DNA of 64,000 nt from Syntrophorhabdaceae bacterium (GTDB lineage Bacteria; Desulfobacterota; Syntrophorhabdia; Syntrophorhabdales; Syntrophorhabdaceae): positions 1 through 64,000 of the forward strand of contig DASXUJ010000024.1 of the NCBI GenBank assembly GCA_036504895.1, given 5' to 3'. The notes beneath the pieces are model-generated. The model was not told the origin of the DNA. It made no database searches and saw only the letters and a list, made by a program, of their open reading frames with translations. The first letter of the stretch is position 1. Each line of letters begins with the position of its first letter. This document shows, piece by piece, positions 1-8,332 of this stretch. The translations under genes were made by a program, and so were the position numbers.

Positions 1-2
1 GT

Positions 3-638
3 CTTTGCGTAATTGCGGGGCTGTTCGTCCAGAGTTGCGCATTTACTGATTCCGTGATCAAACTTGATTACACGCCTAACTATTCGGTTAAAGTCGCTTT
101 CCCAACAGAGATTGTTGTGAAGAAACTCTCGGATGAGAGAGGGGTTGAACCAACACTTATAGCGCAAAAAGGGGTTGTACACAAGACCTCGGGCCGATAT
201 CTGAGCGAGCAGGAAATAGGGGATTTCTTGAGCGATGGAATAAAGGCGACGTTATCCCAATTAGGATACACAATTGTCAGAGACGGCGGCAATTTCACCT
301 TGTCCGGACAGCTTATGAAGTTCGACTCCCACGGCATTATGGGTTTTTGGAGCGGGGCACTCGAAGCCAGTATCCAAGCCAATATGAAGTTGAGTGACGA
401 TAAAAGCAACACCATAGTCTGGCATGAAGTTGTAAGCGGGAACGGACGCCTGGAAAGTCTGCAGATGGATGGGGACGATAATAGAAAGGAAGTCACCGAG
501 AAAGCTGTCGTAAACTTCATGAAAAGACTTGTTGAATCGGAAAGTCTAAAGAATGTTTTGGAGAGTCGCCAGACGGGAACAACGGCGAGAGGCACGAATC
601 AATCTGCGGCGGTAGAGAAGCCCGAGAAGACCCCATAA
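3..638 (+). CDS. Lipoprotein, 5' end outside window (YajG-like)
   Basis: The reading frame is open to the left edge, so the gene starts before the window. Read from base 3 it gives a hydrophobic stretch ending FVQSC, which looks like a lipobox, so the GTG at 54 is probably not the real start. The mature part (about 190 residues) has no enzyme motif. Its layout resembles YajG-type envelope lipoproteins: a beta-rich region, a 'VxxAxxxxLxxxGY' helix and a variable tail. The function is unknown and the likely location is the inner face of the outer membrane. It ends in a charged, low-complexity tail. The family call is tentative; coding status is fairly sure because of the in-frame lipobox. Confidence 0.7.
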   Translation, partial: LCVIAGLFVQSCAFTDSVIKLDYTPNYSVKVAFPTEIVVKKLSDERGVEPTLIAQKGVVHKTSGRYLSEQEIGDFLSDGIKATLSQLGYTIVRDGGNFTLSGQLMKFDSHGIMGFWSGALEASIQANMKLSDDKSNTIVWHEVVSGNGRLESLQMDGDDNRKEVTEKAVVNFMKRLVESESLKNVLESRQTGTTARGTNQSAAVEKPEKTP

Positions 639-759
639 ACCAAGCAGAGGGGTCACCCATTGGAGGTGTCAAGAGATAAAGGAGCTCGACGCCCTTTACT
701 TTTTCACTTTGTGTTTCCCTTGTCACAAAAGGCTGTAAGCGAGTTGCTTCTCAGGGATC

Positions 760-777
760 ATATGTCAAGGACGTCCC
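760..777 (+). repeat. Left copy of 18-bp inverted repeat flanking pdaD
   Basis: ATATGTCAAGGACGTCCC here is the exact reverse complement of 1429-1446. The core GGACGTCC is itself palindromic. The two copies bracket the arginine decarboxylase gene. It resembles the end sequences that go with RAYT transposases (GGGG...TTGACAT), so it may be a non-autonomous relic. Confidence 0.7.
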
Positions 778-816
778 TCTAATATCTCCATGGTTTTTCT
801 TTGCCTTCATTGCCTT

Positions 817-1362
817 TCAATCTATAATAAATACTGCTGACGCTAATACCGTGGTCCATAGACCGTCTTTATTTCCCTCTGCAGACTGGCAAATATTCGT
901 AGTTTTGAATATGTGGCCGCTCGCAGTATAAACCTGTTTCCGCTCATCCCACGCCTGATTGGGGTCAAAAGGAACACCGAGGGTCGTAGCAAGCATTGTG
1001 GCTGCGATGTCTTCTGCATAGTCCCCAGATACCGTGGCTTTTTCACCGAAAGCATGATGTTCCGAGATATAACCATAGTAGGATTTATCCGTCGGTTTTG
1101 CGAAACCAACTGCTGCAGAAATAAGGCGGTTCGGTTCGCTTGTCTGATTTCGGGACATTACACAATAGGTAATTTGACCGGGGTTGAGAAGTTTTAAGCC
1201 GGCACGCTTGGAAAGAATCCTGCACTGGGGCGGAAATATGCTTGATACATACACAAGGTTACACTTCTCAATGCCTGCGTTTCTTAAGGCGACCTCGAAA
1301 GACGGTAGCTTGTCTTTGTGAACACCCACCCCTTTCGTAAAGAAAACCTTTTTGGGGGTCAT
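817..1362 (-). CDS. pdaD: Pyruvoyl-dependent arginine decarboxylase
   Basis: Makes agmatine from arginine, the first step of one polyamine route; the cofactor is a pyruvoyl group made by self-cleavage of a serine. The 181-aa length fits the family (about 160-180). The processing site is visible as VSSIFPP, so cleavage would fall between Ser40 and Ser41, and the GxGxH segment near residue 12 is also typical. The C-terminal half has the conserved [12 protein letters not shown] stretch. The gene stands alone, with no agmatinase or agmatine deiminase nearby, and lies between two inverted 18-bp repeats, which suggests it moved as a cassette. The start is followed at once by a typical N-terminus, and AGGAGG lies just upstream. 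Family call is confident; the symbol follows the usual name for this enzyme. Confidence 0.9.
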   Translation of the reverse strand: MTPKKVFFTKGVGVHKDKLPSFEVALRNAGIEKCNLVYVSSIFPPQCRILSKRAGLKLLNPGQITYCVMSRNQTSEPNRLISAAVGFAKPTDKSYYGYISEHHAFGEKATVSGDYAEDIAATMLATTLGVPFDPNQAWDERKQVYTASGHIFKTTNICQSAEGNKDGLWTTVLASAVFIID

Positions 1363-1428
1363 TCCTGTGCCTCCTGTTAGATCCTGGTCTTAAAAACCAG
1401 TCCGGGAAAATGAAAGCAAGAATCATAG

Positions 1429-1446
1429 GGGACGTCCTTGACATAT
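1429..1446 (-). repeat. Right copy of 18-bp inverted repeat flanking pdaD
   Basis: Exact reverse complement of 760-777. On the plus strand it reads GGGACGTCCTTGACATAT and is followed by a second TTGACAT. It sits about 65 bp upstream of the pdaD start, so it may also affect pdaD transcription. Confidence 0.7.
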
Positions 1447-1555
1447 TGACATTTGGTGCTTTTTCAATTAAGGAAGCTGTTTATTCATGGACATCCCCCT
1501 AACCCCCCATCGTTATACAGACACAAGGGAGTACGATCCTGCCGCTGCAGCCTGC

Positions 1556-2284
1556 CTAGGGTACATACGTAGAGCCGCGGTCCACGAAATCCAACTTGTA
1601 CGCGCGGTATGCGTCGCCGGTGTCATCCCAGACAACGTTGCCGGTTGTCTCGTCTGTCGACTTCAATTGCTGCACGACCACCACCATGTCGACACTGTTC
1701 GCGGTGTAGAGGGTGACCATGAGCTTGGGACCGATGAGGGTCATGACATTGTGCATGGCCAAATCGTTTACCGGTGTCGCCCAACGTCCATAGGACCAGG
1801 TATTAGCGGGCGCCCAGGCTTGCTTCGTTGTTTTTTCATGCGGGCTTAACGCTATCCAGGTGCCATGCTCAAGGACACCGTCTGCCTTCTGATCTTCGAA
1901 AACAAGGTCGAAGGCCCAGTCCTTGAAGCCCGTCGAATAGAGCGTTATTCTCCCGTCATATATGATTGGAGCAGCAATGAATCCCCGATCGCAAAGCCAC
2001 ATCTTTGTCCGGTACGGGTCTACCTGCCAATCTGTGCCGGCGTCCAGCATGGGCTCCCCCGTGTTACCAACCCATGGATAGCCGTAGGCATCCGGCTCAG
2101 TGTTTCTCATGTACGTCAAAGGGTAGTCCGTCAGATTTACAAGCGAGATGCTCCAGTAGCTCATATACTGCCATATCCCCGCGCCGAGATGTGTAGCGGC
2201 TGATGCGGTGCGCGGACCCCAGACAAACAGCGTCGACAGGATGACGACAACCACAAGAATGTTCTTTTGTATTTTTGTTGACAT
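1556..2284 (-). CDS. Secreted protein of unknown function
   Basis: The 242-aa protein begins with a clear Sec signal peptide (positive start, about 18 hydrophobic residues, then RTASAA). The mature part is rich in Trp, Tyr and Thr and has no known catalytic motif that I recognise. Near its start it has a segment of the form ISLVNLTDYPL, which resembles RLLNMTPYNV in the larger secreted protein encoded just upstream (2304-3602), so the two may share a domain type. The genes are 19 bp apart on the same strand and probably form an operon. An AGGAGG-type ribosome site lies just upstream of the ATG. It could be a cell-surface or exported protein; no specific function is claimed. Confidence 0.75.
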   Translation of the reverse strand: MSTKIQKNILVVVVILSTLFVWGPRTASAATHLGAGIWQYMSYWSISLVNLTDYPLTYMRNTEPDAYGYPWVGNTGEPMLDAGTDWQVDPYRTKMWLCDRGFIAAPIIYDGRITLYSTGFKDWAFDLVFEDQKADGVLEHGTWIALSPHEKTTKQAWAPANTWSYGRWATPVNDLAMHNVMTLIGPKLMVTLYTANSVDMVVVVQQLKSTDETTGNVVWDDTGDAYRAYKLDFVDRGSTYVP

Positions 2285-2303
2285 GGCCTGCTCCTCCTTT
2301 TGG

Positions 2304-3602
2304 CTACCGGTTGTCCGGGCTGAGTTTGATCTGTCCCTTCTGCATGGCAGAGATTGTTTTCTCCAGGAGGACGACCTCCTGGCGGGTCAACGGGTTGTCG
2401 CGCAGAAACGCCTCGATTGCCTCACGGAGCGTGTGGCGCTGTGATTTGTTGAGGGACTTGTATATGGAAGCGAACTGTTTGTATTTCTGCAGGTTTCCCG
2501 TCGCAAGCGCCTCGCCCAGCTGCGCGCCCAAGTAATGCGACGTCATTTGCGTTACGGACGCGAGCTGCGCATACGTGTATTGTTCCGGTGTCCACAGCGT
2601 CACATGCGCAATCGGGAGCCTGTAGTCCTGGAAGCCATAGTTGCCGTACTCGAGCCCGTTGTCTTTTCCCCGGAGCAGGTGCGTGGTGACGATGATCTCA
2701 TCCGAGTAGCTGCCGGTTTCGCTGGCCCATTGCACGTCCACCGCGTCAGTGGTGCCCTTCGAAGACTGAGTGACCGTCTGCGGCGCACACCCGATGCAGT
2801 CCGGGTTACCCACCTTGCCGTCCGGTACGACGTAGGCAGCGAAATACATTTTGTCAGCGTCGGTCGACGTGTCTACACTGTTAAAATTGTTAAATGTCGC
2901 GTTCGCCAGCTCCTTAGCCCCTGCAAAGGCGTTAATCCAGGCGGCCGGATTCTCAGGCATAACGATCACCCCAATGAGTTTGGCAGCCTCTTTGACGGCA
3001 GAGCTGATAAACCCAAAGAGGTCGCTGTTGATAGCTTTTTTGGGATCGTTACGGGTGAACCACATGCGTAAGGGCACGTCTTTTGTGACCGGCCCTTGTC
3101 CTGCAGCATGGACCCCCTGGATCGTCCATCCCATCTGACTCTTCGTTACATTTCCGCCGTGATCGTCCCAGGCGACAACGAAGTTGTGGGGATGCACCCA
3201 GCTATTGGTAGCATCGGGCGTGAACAGCCAATTGCCGGTGCCTGGAATCTGTGACCAGGTTCCGTGCAGGCCACGCAGTGCGTCTGCTCCTCCCGGCCAG
3301 CCGACCGGAGCGAACATTCCGCTCTTGGCAGTGTGACGGTTTAGATCAGTGGCGCCGCTCATTGTGGAGATATGTGTCGTGTCTTGGACAACATTATAGG
3401 GCGTCATGTTGAGCAGGCGAATCACAAGCGTCTGGGATCGGCTTTTCATCATTACTAGATCTGCCGGTGTGGGTATCGCGGCACTGTCCCGTGAGTATTC
3501 CGCTCCCGCACCGGTCGCCAACCCTGAGGTAAGGGCCAGGACGAGTAAGGCCCATAACCACCGGTGTCCGGAAAGTCCTCTGCAAATTTTGTTTGCTTTC
3601 AT
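2304..3602 (-). CDS. Secreted protein of unknown function, paired with downstream gene
   Basis: The frame is open further upstream, but the ATG at 3602 is preferred: AGGAG lies 8 bp before it, and it starts a normal signal peptide (MKANK, a hydrophobic run, then TGAGAEY). The protein is about 432 aa. It has an N-terminal part with RLLNMTPYNV, similar in pattern to the neighbour at 1556-2284, a CIGC pair in the middle, and a charged helical C-terminus. I do not recognise the family. The fold may be a beta-sandwich, as in some secreted toxins and lectins, but that is a guess. It is first in a likely two-gene operon. Confidence 0.75.
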   Translation of the reverse strand: MKANKICRGLSGHRWLWALLVLALTSGLATGAGAEYSRDSAAIPTPADLVMMKSRSQTLVIRLLNMTPYNVVQDTTHISTMSGATDLNRHTAKSGMFAPVGWPGGADALRGLHGTWSQIPGTGNWLFTPDATNSWVHPHNFVVAWDDHGGNVTKSQMGWTIQGVHAAGQGPVTKDVPLRMWFTRNDPKKAINSDLFGFISSAVKEAAKLIGVIVMPENPAAWINAFAGAKELANATFNNFNSVDTSTDADKMYFAAYVVPDGKVGNPDCIGCAPQTVTQSSKGTTDAVDVQWASETGSYSDEIIVTTHLLRGKDNGLEYGNYGFQDYRLPIAHVTLWTPEQYTYAQLASVTQMTSHYLGAQLGEALATGNLQKYKQFASIYKSLNKSQRHTLREAIEAFLRDNPLTRQEVVLLEKTISAMQKGQIKLSPDNR

Positions 3603-4514
3603 TTCACTTCTCCTTTCTGATGGAGCCAATTGCGAGCCGCTTGCGTTGTTGATCCGGTATGCCCGCTTCTTGTCAAGAAATTTAGACAAACTCACCAGTG
3701 TTATGCATGCCCCGTGTTCTTATCTGCGAATCAAATAACACCACCTCCTTTCCTGACTGCAGACCCGCCCCTCTCAATGCGGGTGATTCGCGTTGAAAGG
3801 GCACTGCTCGTCAGACGACCTTCCAAGATAACCAAAATGGCCCCATATCTGCCTTGTCCTTTCTTACAATGAAGCCCCGGGATTAGAGCACCCTTGCTGC
3901 CGGCCGGGCCCGCTGAGGTCGGTCACATCGTACCCAACCGGTTGGAGGCGGTAGAGCAGTATCCTCTACTTTCCTCCCTTCGCCCGTTGCGACCCGCGTT
4001 ACCAATGGCCGCGTTCGTCCATGCGTCAGAATCGGAAAATTTGCGCTGCTTCTTAAAAGAACTATAAGGAGAAAAGTGTCACTGTCAATTGTAGTCCCCA
4101 AAAGCCTGTAAAGGTGAGCGCAAATTGAAACTTAGGACACGGTCAGGGACGCTCTTAAAAACTTAAAACTCCAAATCATCGAAAGAGTTACTTCTCAGAA
4201 ATCATATGTGGGCCAGGGAACAAAACACTATCCTTCTGCTGGAAAAGGTGCCGTCGCATACGTTCCGTCACACCAAGGCGATGCATCTTTCGCAGGCAAA
4301 CGTGTAACCTGAGAAATCGGACGTAGCAACTTCGTCAAGTCGAAGTTTTCGCCAAATACACTTTAATTTCGCAGCCTTTCCAACGAATAGCAGTGGGTGC
4401 ATGGGGATATTGATGCACTTCCACCATCCAATAATACCAGTAGTCTACAACCTATTTCCACGTTGAAGACCAAGAGTCACGCCAGTCACCTCGGCACTTC
4501 CACAAGACAACTTT
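3603..4514. other. Long intergenic stretch without convincing genes
   Basis: No ORF here has a ribosome site plus a sensible protein. At 4188-4208 a phrase close to GAGTTACTTCTCAGAAATCAT repeats, with changes, one near 741-761, next to the left pdaD repeat. This suggests decayed copies of the same element on both sides of the first secreted gene pair. The promoter of the gene starting at 3602 should lie in its left part. Confidence 0.45.
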
Positions 4515-4574
4515 GGGGACGCCCTTTCCTTTTTCACTTTCGGTACAACAAAGTAAAAAGGAAAGGGCGTCCCC
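4515..4574. repeat. Near-perfect long hairpin (25-bp arms)
   Basis: Left arm 4515-4540 and right arm 4550-4574 pair fully apart from one bulged C, around a 9-nt loop. The arms begin GGGGACGCCC and contain a T-rich tract. It lies 11 bp past the end of the minus-strand gene at 4586, so it can stop its transcription. A half-copy, GACGCCCTTTACTTTTTCAC, occurs near 688-707, so this is a dispersed repeat rather than a simple terminator. Confidence 0.75.
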
Positions 4575-4585
4575 TCGATCACCCA

Positions 4586-6367
4586 TCATTTTGCAATAGG
4601 GATCGTGATTACCTTACTTGACGTATTCGCATTGCCTGACGCGTCCGCGCATCGTGCATAGTATGTATAGGTCACCCCGCATGACCACGTGAGAGGAACC
4701 GAGTGCGTTGTTCCTCCTGTTGTTGCGAATGTATACTTCATTGCGCCATAGCTCGCATCGGACGCATTCAGCTTGCACGTTGCCGCTTTATCGGTCGAGA
4801 TCGAGAGAGTGCCGTTGCGGGGATTAGCGGTGCAGGCCTGGGTACCTGTCGGTGAAACGTTTGATATAACGGGAGGCGCATTGTTAGGTGGAGCAATCGT
4901 TACCGCCGCAGTTAATGGAGTCGACAGATTTCCTGCGGCATCCTTTGCCCAGGCATAGGCCGTCTGACTCCCTTGAGCGGTGAATGTGTAGCTTGCGGGT
5001 GCGGAGCCGGTCCATGTGCAGGCAGATGAATTATTCGCAGAGGTTACACAGTAGCCGGTTACTCCTACGTTGTCGATCGCGGTAAATGTCGTGACCGGTA
5101 CCGTAAGCGAGGTGGAGGTGGCCGGCACACCGAAGGCAGTCACCGTGGGGCGAGTGGTATCTACAGGGCTTGCAGTGCCGACAGGAATCGTGATTACCGT
5201 ACTTGAGGTGTCTGCGTTGCCCGCAGCATCCGCACATCTTATAAAATATGTGTAAGTTGTTCCGCACGCCAAACTGAGGGGGACCGAACTCGTGGTGCCG
5301 CCCGTCGACGGAAAGGTGTATTTCATTGCTGCATACGCTGCATCGGAAGCGTTTAGCTTGCAGGTGGCCGGCTTATTGGTAGCAACCGAGAGAGTAGTGG
5401 CTACAGGGCTGGACGGGCACGAGAGAGTGCCTGACGGGGGGGATATGGGGGTTATCACCGGAGGGGCGTCAGTAGCCGAACCATACTGGTTCGTGCCGTA
5501 TATCGATAATTCGTCGATCCACATAACCTGTGCTACGGTAGAACCGCCCCCCATGTAAGGGCCTAGGAACAGCTGAGCGAATTTCTTCGCAGGCTGCTGC
5601 GCCGTTCGATACACAATGTTGTTGAACGATAGGGCCTGAGCGCCATCAACCCAAAGTTTGAGAACGCCATCCGCCCGTGCCGCGTTGTTCGATATTGTAT
5701 TCATTTGGAGATAGTATTCGAATTTATGCCAGACGTTCTTGGTCAACGTCACCGAAGAAGCCCGCCATATTCTCCCATTGTACCAATCACCATTCAAATA
5801 ACACGTCGGCTGGCCCGGATCGCCCAGATCGCCATTGCAGCCTGCGACCGCACGATTTTCGGTAACCGTTACGAGATTGTTCGGAGGGGTCCCATGAGAC
5901 GTATTGATAAGCGCACTGTCCTGGATCGAAAATATCGGATTCGGTGAGCTCCCGTTGATCTCGAAGTAACTGTCCAGGTAAGAATAAGCCGGCCCCTGAT
6001 ATGCAGCATCCTGGTCACTTAGTATTTGGATCATATGAGGACCATAGGTAAGACCGTTTCCTTGCCAATTCGAGGCAATTTTCAAATAGAATCTAATGAA
6101 GACCTTGTCGTTGGGAGTAAAGAGGCGACGAACACCCGCTCCGTTGGTCGGAATCGTCGCACCGCTGGCCCACGACCATTGAAGACAATTTCCCGCGTAA
6201 CAACCGGAAGTTGCCAATAGGCCGTGGGAGGTATTATCGTACCACCCGCGGGAAGACCAATTCAGGTTCTCGAAGCTTTCGGAAAGAAGCGTCTGCGCAA
6301 AGCAGCTGCCCACAATGAACACACTAAAGATGATCCCAAGAAACGTTGACCCCGACAACCTTTTCAT
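4586..6367 (-). CDS. Secreted LamG/polysaccharide-lyase-like protein with Ig-like repeats
   Basis: A 593-aa exported protein. Residues 1-24 are a signal peptide ending in SCFAQ. Residues about 25-290 look like a concanavalin/LamG-type jelly roll of the kind found in polysaccharide lyases (SFENLNWSSRGW near the start, a VWHKFEYYLQMN strand, DGVLKLWVDG, and VMWIDELSIYG at the end). Then come a repeat of about 80 residues with two or more Cys (CKLNASDAAYAAMKYTF), a middle Ig-like stretch (CTWTGSAPASYTF), and a second copy of the Cys repeat with nearly the same sequence. The Cys repeats are bacterial Ig-like modules seen in surface or secreted carbohydrate-active proteins. AAGGAG lies just before the ATG. 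The catalytic role is not shown; it may only bind glycans. Confidence 0.8.
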   Translation of the reverse strand: MKRLSGSTFLGIIFSVFIVGSCFAQTLLSESFENLNWSSRGWYDNTSHGLLATSGCYAGNCLQWSWASGATIPTNGAGVRRLFTPNDKVFIRFYLKIASNWQGNGLTYGPHMIQILSDQDAAYQGPAYSYLDSYFEINGSSPNPIFSIQDSALINTSHGTPPNNLVTVTENRAVAGCNGDLGDPGQPTCYLNGDWYNGRIWRASSVTLTKNVWHKFEYYLQMNTISNNAARADGVLKLWVDGAQALSFNNIVYRTAQQPAKKFAQLFLGPYMGGGSTVAQVMWIDELSIYGTNQYGSATDAPPVITPISPPSGTLSCPSSPVATTLSVATNKPATCKLNASDAAYAAMKYTFPSTGGTTSSVPLSLACGTTYTYFIRCADAAGNADTSSTVITIPVGTASPVDTTRPTVTAFGVPATSTSLTVPVTTFTAIDNVGVTGYCVTSANNSSACTWTGSAPASYTFTAQGSQTAYAWAKDAAGNLSTPLTAAVTIAPPNNAPPVISNVSPTGTQACTANPRNGTLSISTDKAATCKLNASDASYGAMKYTFATTGGTTHSVPLTWSCGVTYTYYARCADASGNANTSSKVITIPIAK

Positions 6368-6987
6368 ACTCTTTTCTCCTTCGCCTTTATCGCTCTGGTC
6401 TGCATCGGTCCTATGCCTCCCAACCTTTCAGCTCCTCGCCAACAGGGTTGGGTCCTACTCATGGCCATACGCACGCTCTCCGTCCGTTTTTCCGCTTCAG
6501 ACCGTACCCGCTTGTGTACCACTTGAGCAATTAAGCAAGTACCGTGCCGAAAAACGAAGGACGCGCCGGACAGACGCTCAGGGATCATCCGCTCCTACGG
6601 GAAAGCGGGCTCCAAGCCAGTGAAGTACCAGGCGGAGGGAGCTCTCATCACCCCTGGAGCAGCGGAAGGTGAACGATTTCACCTGAAGATCGGCGGTATG
6701 AATGACTGATTTTTCCGTACAAATTGGAAGGAGACTTTGCCTGTTTTCAGGCAAGTCGTGAACCTGCTTGATAACCTTTTCCTCCAGGACCACTAGCAGA
6801 GGTCCCTTGATCCACCATCAAAATAAAACCTGGGCGAATTCACCCAGCAGAAGGGAGTGCGATGGAGGCATCCATAACTACATCACTGGCTCAACGTCAC
6901 CATTAACGGAGTTATTTAGTTATGGGATGTCCCCTTCGTCCCCCTATCGGGAAATTTCTTGCGTCAAAATAATGCGAGAAGTGGCCC
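6368..6987. other. Gap without recognisable genes
   Basis: Short overlapping frames exist on both strands, but none has a ribosome site, known motif or coding-like composition. A GGGATGTCCCC stretch near 6922 recalls the GGGACGTCCC ends noted beside pdaD. I see nothing else here. Confidence 0.4.
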
Positions 6988-7077
6988 CTACCGTCGCCTG
7001 GTCCAATAATAACCTCCACCACCACCGAACAAGAGGACCAGCACAATGACGACAATGATGAGTGTTGTGGTATCCAT
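6988..7077 (-). CDS. Tiny single-span membrane peptide (29 aa)
   Basis: Too short for usual gene finding. The peptide is MDTTT, a hydrophobic helix of about 13 residues, a GGGGGYY turn, and a basic WTRRR end. An AAGGAGG site lies 7-13 bp before the ATG. Peptides with this layout (one helix then Gly/Tyr-rich tail) are common in Proteobacteria, often beside stress genes, and are annotated as small hydrophobic or DUF3309-like. The next gene upstream on the same strand is csbD, also stress-linked. Function unknown; probably inner membrane. Confidence 0.6.
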   Translation of the reverse strand: MDTTTLIIVVIVLVLLFGGGGGYYWTRRR

Positions 7078-7259
7078 GGTAGCTTCCTCCTTTTTCTTCG
7101 TTTAATGCCTGTGTCAGGTTTGGTTTCTTCCGTTGGCCACGTGCTTCGCATCCTTCATTGACTTTGAGCCTCTACCTCTCGCTTGAGCCTTTTGCCGCCG
7201 GCAGGTCGCATACAGATCGCCGTCCCTATCCTGACTTGAAACATGGTGCAGCTCCTCCG

Positions 7260-7439
7260 CTACTTCCCAAGGACCTTTTTGACCTCACCGATCTTTCGCT
7301 GCATTTTGCCGGCTACCTTTTCGGCCTGGCCTTTGGCCTCCAGTTCGGGATCATCGACGATTTTCCCGGCCATTTCCTTGGCCTTGCCCTTTGCTTCGTG
7401 AAAGTTGCCTTCCGCCTTGTCCCTGATGCCAGATTTCAT
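7260..7439 (-). CDS. CsbD-like stress protein
   Basis: A 59-aa hydrophilic protein, MKSGIRDKAEGNFHEAKGKA then repeated helical units (KEMAGKIVDDPELEAKGQAEK, split here as KEMAGKIV and DDPELEAKG), ending VLGK. This Lys/Glu/Ala-rich pattern with the 'DDPELEAKG' phrase is diagnostic of the CsbD family, small proteins induced in general stress in many bacteria; the molecular role is unknown. AGGAGG lies 5-10 bp before the ATG. The 29-aa membrane peptide follows 182 bp downstream on the same strand, so the two may be co-expressed. Confidence 0.85.
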   Translation of the reverse strand: MKSGIRDKAEGNFHEAKGKAKEMAGKIVDDPELEAKGQAEKVAGKMQRKIGEVKKVLGK

Positions 7440-8014
7440 GGTATTCCTCCTTTAGAAATTCTATCTGACCGCTGCTACTTTAGCCGCAGTTGACTCCGTG
7501 ATCAAAGCCTTATCTGAGGCGCGATTCTATTGCCTCTATATTCATGATATGTCAGATGTCGTCTCTTGTCTGTCGCAGAACCAACTGCTATTGTGTAGCG
7601 CTTTTAATACATCAGCGATAACTTACCCTTGACTTGCCTTTGGGCTCATGATTACACATCCGTTATGGAATATCGACGGCGATACTAAATCGGCTGCGCC
7701 GCGCACTTCGGATCCCTTATCGCGATACCGATTCTTGACGGAGGCACCGTATGGGACGGGTCGCTGTATCGCCGGTTGCAGTTGCAGCGCCGGCCGGCGC
7801 GATCGCCTGGTGGCCCCCATCTGGACAGGCCGCTGGAATTCGCGAAACGATACGCGGGCGCGACGCCTCATCAGCGAAGGAGGATCCCCATGAAACGATG
7901 CAATGCCGGGGCCGGATTGATTGACCCTACCCCTTTTGGTTCTCTCCATGTTGCATGGGCGATATGCTCGTCCCGGGTATTTCATGCCCCTCCTCGCCAG
8001 CCGGGGAGGTGGCA
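7440..8014. other. Gap without recognisable genes
   Basis: The right end carries the GGGGAGGT ribosome site of the nitrilase fragment. Otherwise only unsupported short frames are seen on both strands. Confidence 0.4.
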
Positions 8015-8332
8015 ATGAAAGTCGTTAAGGCCGCCGCGGTTCAACTGAGTCCCGTCCTCTATAGCCGCGAGGGAACAATCGAAAAGGTCGTGCGGAAGAT
8101 CCACGAGCTTGGCCGACAGGGGGTGCAGTTCGCCACGTTCCCGGAGACCGTGGTGCCTTACTACCCGTATTTTTCGTTTGTCCAGTCCCCCTACCAGATC
8201 ATTGTCGGACCCGAGTACCGCAAGCTGCTCGACCAGGCGGTGACAGTGCCCTCTCCTGCCACCAACGCTATCGGCGACGCGTGCAGGCAGGCGGGCGTTG
8301 TCGTCTCCATCGGCGTCAACGAGGGGGGTAAC
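8015..8332 (+). pseudogene. Nitrilase, N-terminal fragment cut by a RAYT element
   Basis: From the ATG at 8015 (GGGGAGGT just before it) the product starts MKVVKAAAVQLSPVL and contains ATFPETVVPYYPYF and VSIGVNE, the classic N-terminus of the aliphatic nitrilase family, including the catalytic Glu of FPE. These enzymes hydrolyse nitriles to acids and are normally about 320-350 aa. Here homology stops after about 105 residues, where the TGGGGTCAAATC end of a transposable element begins, and the frame then runs on for 28 foreign residues to 8416. The catalytic Lys and Cys regions are missing, and I do not find them on the far side of the element, so the rest was lost or moved. It should be inactive. 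Confidence 0.8.

Noticed and set aside
5292-5558. Plus-strand frames over the Ig-repeat protein
   Set aside because: They mirror the Thr/Ala-rich repeats and have no independent coding signs.
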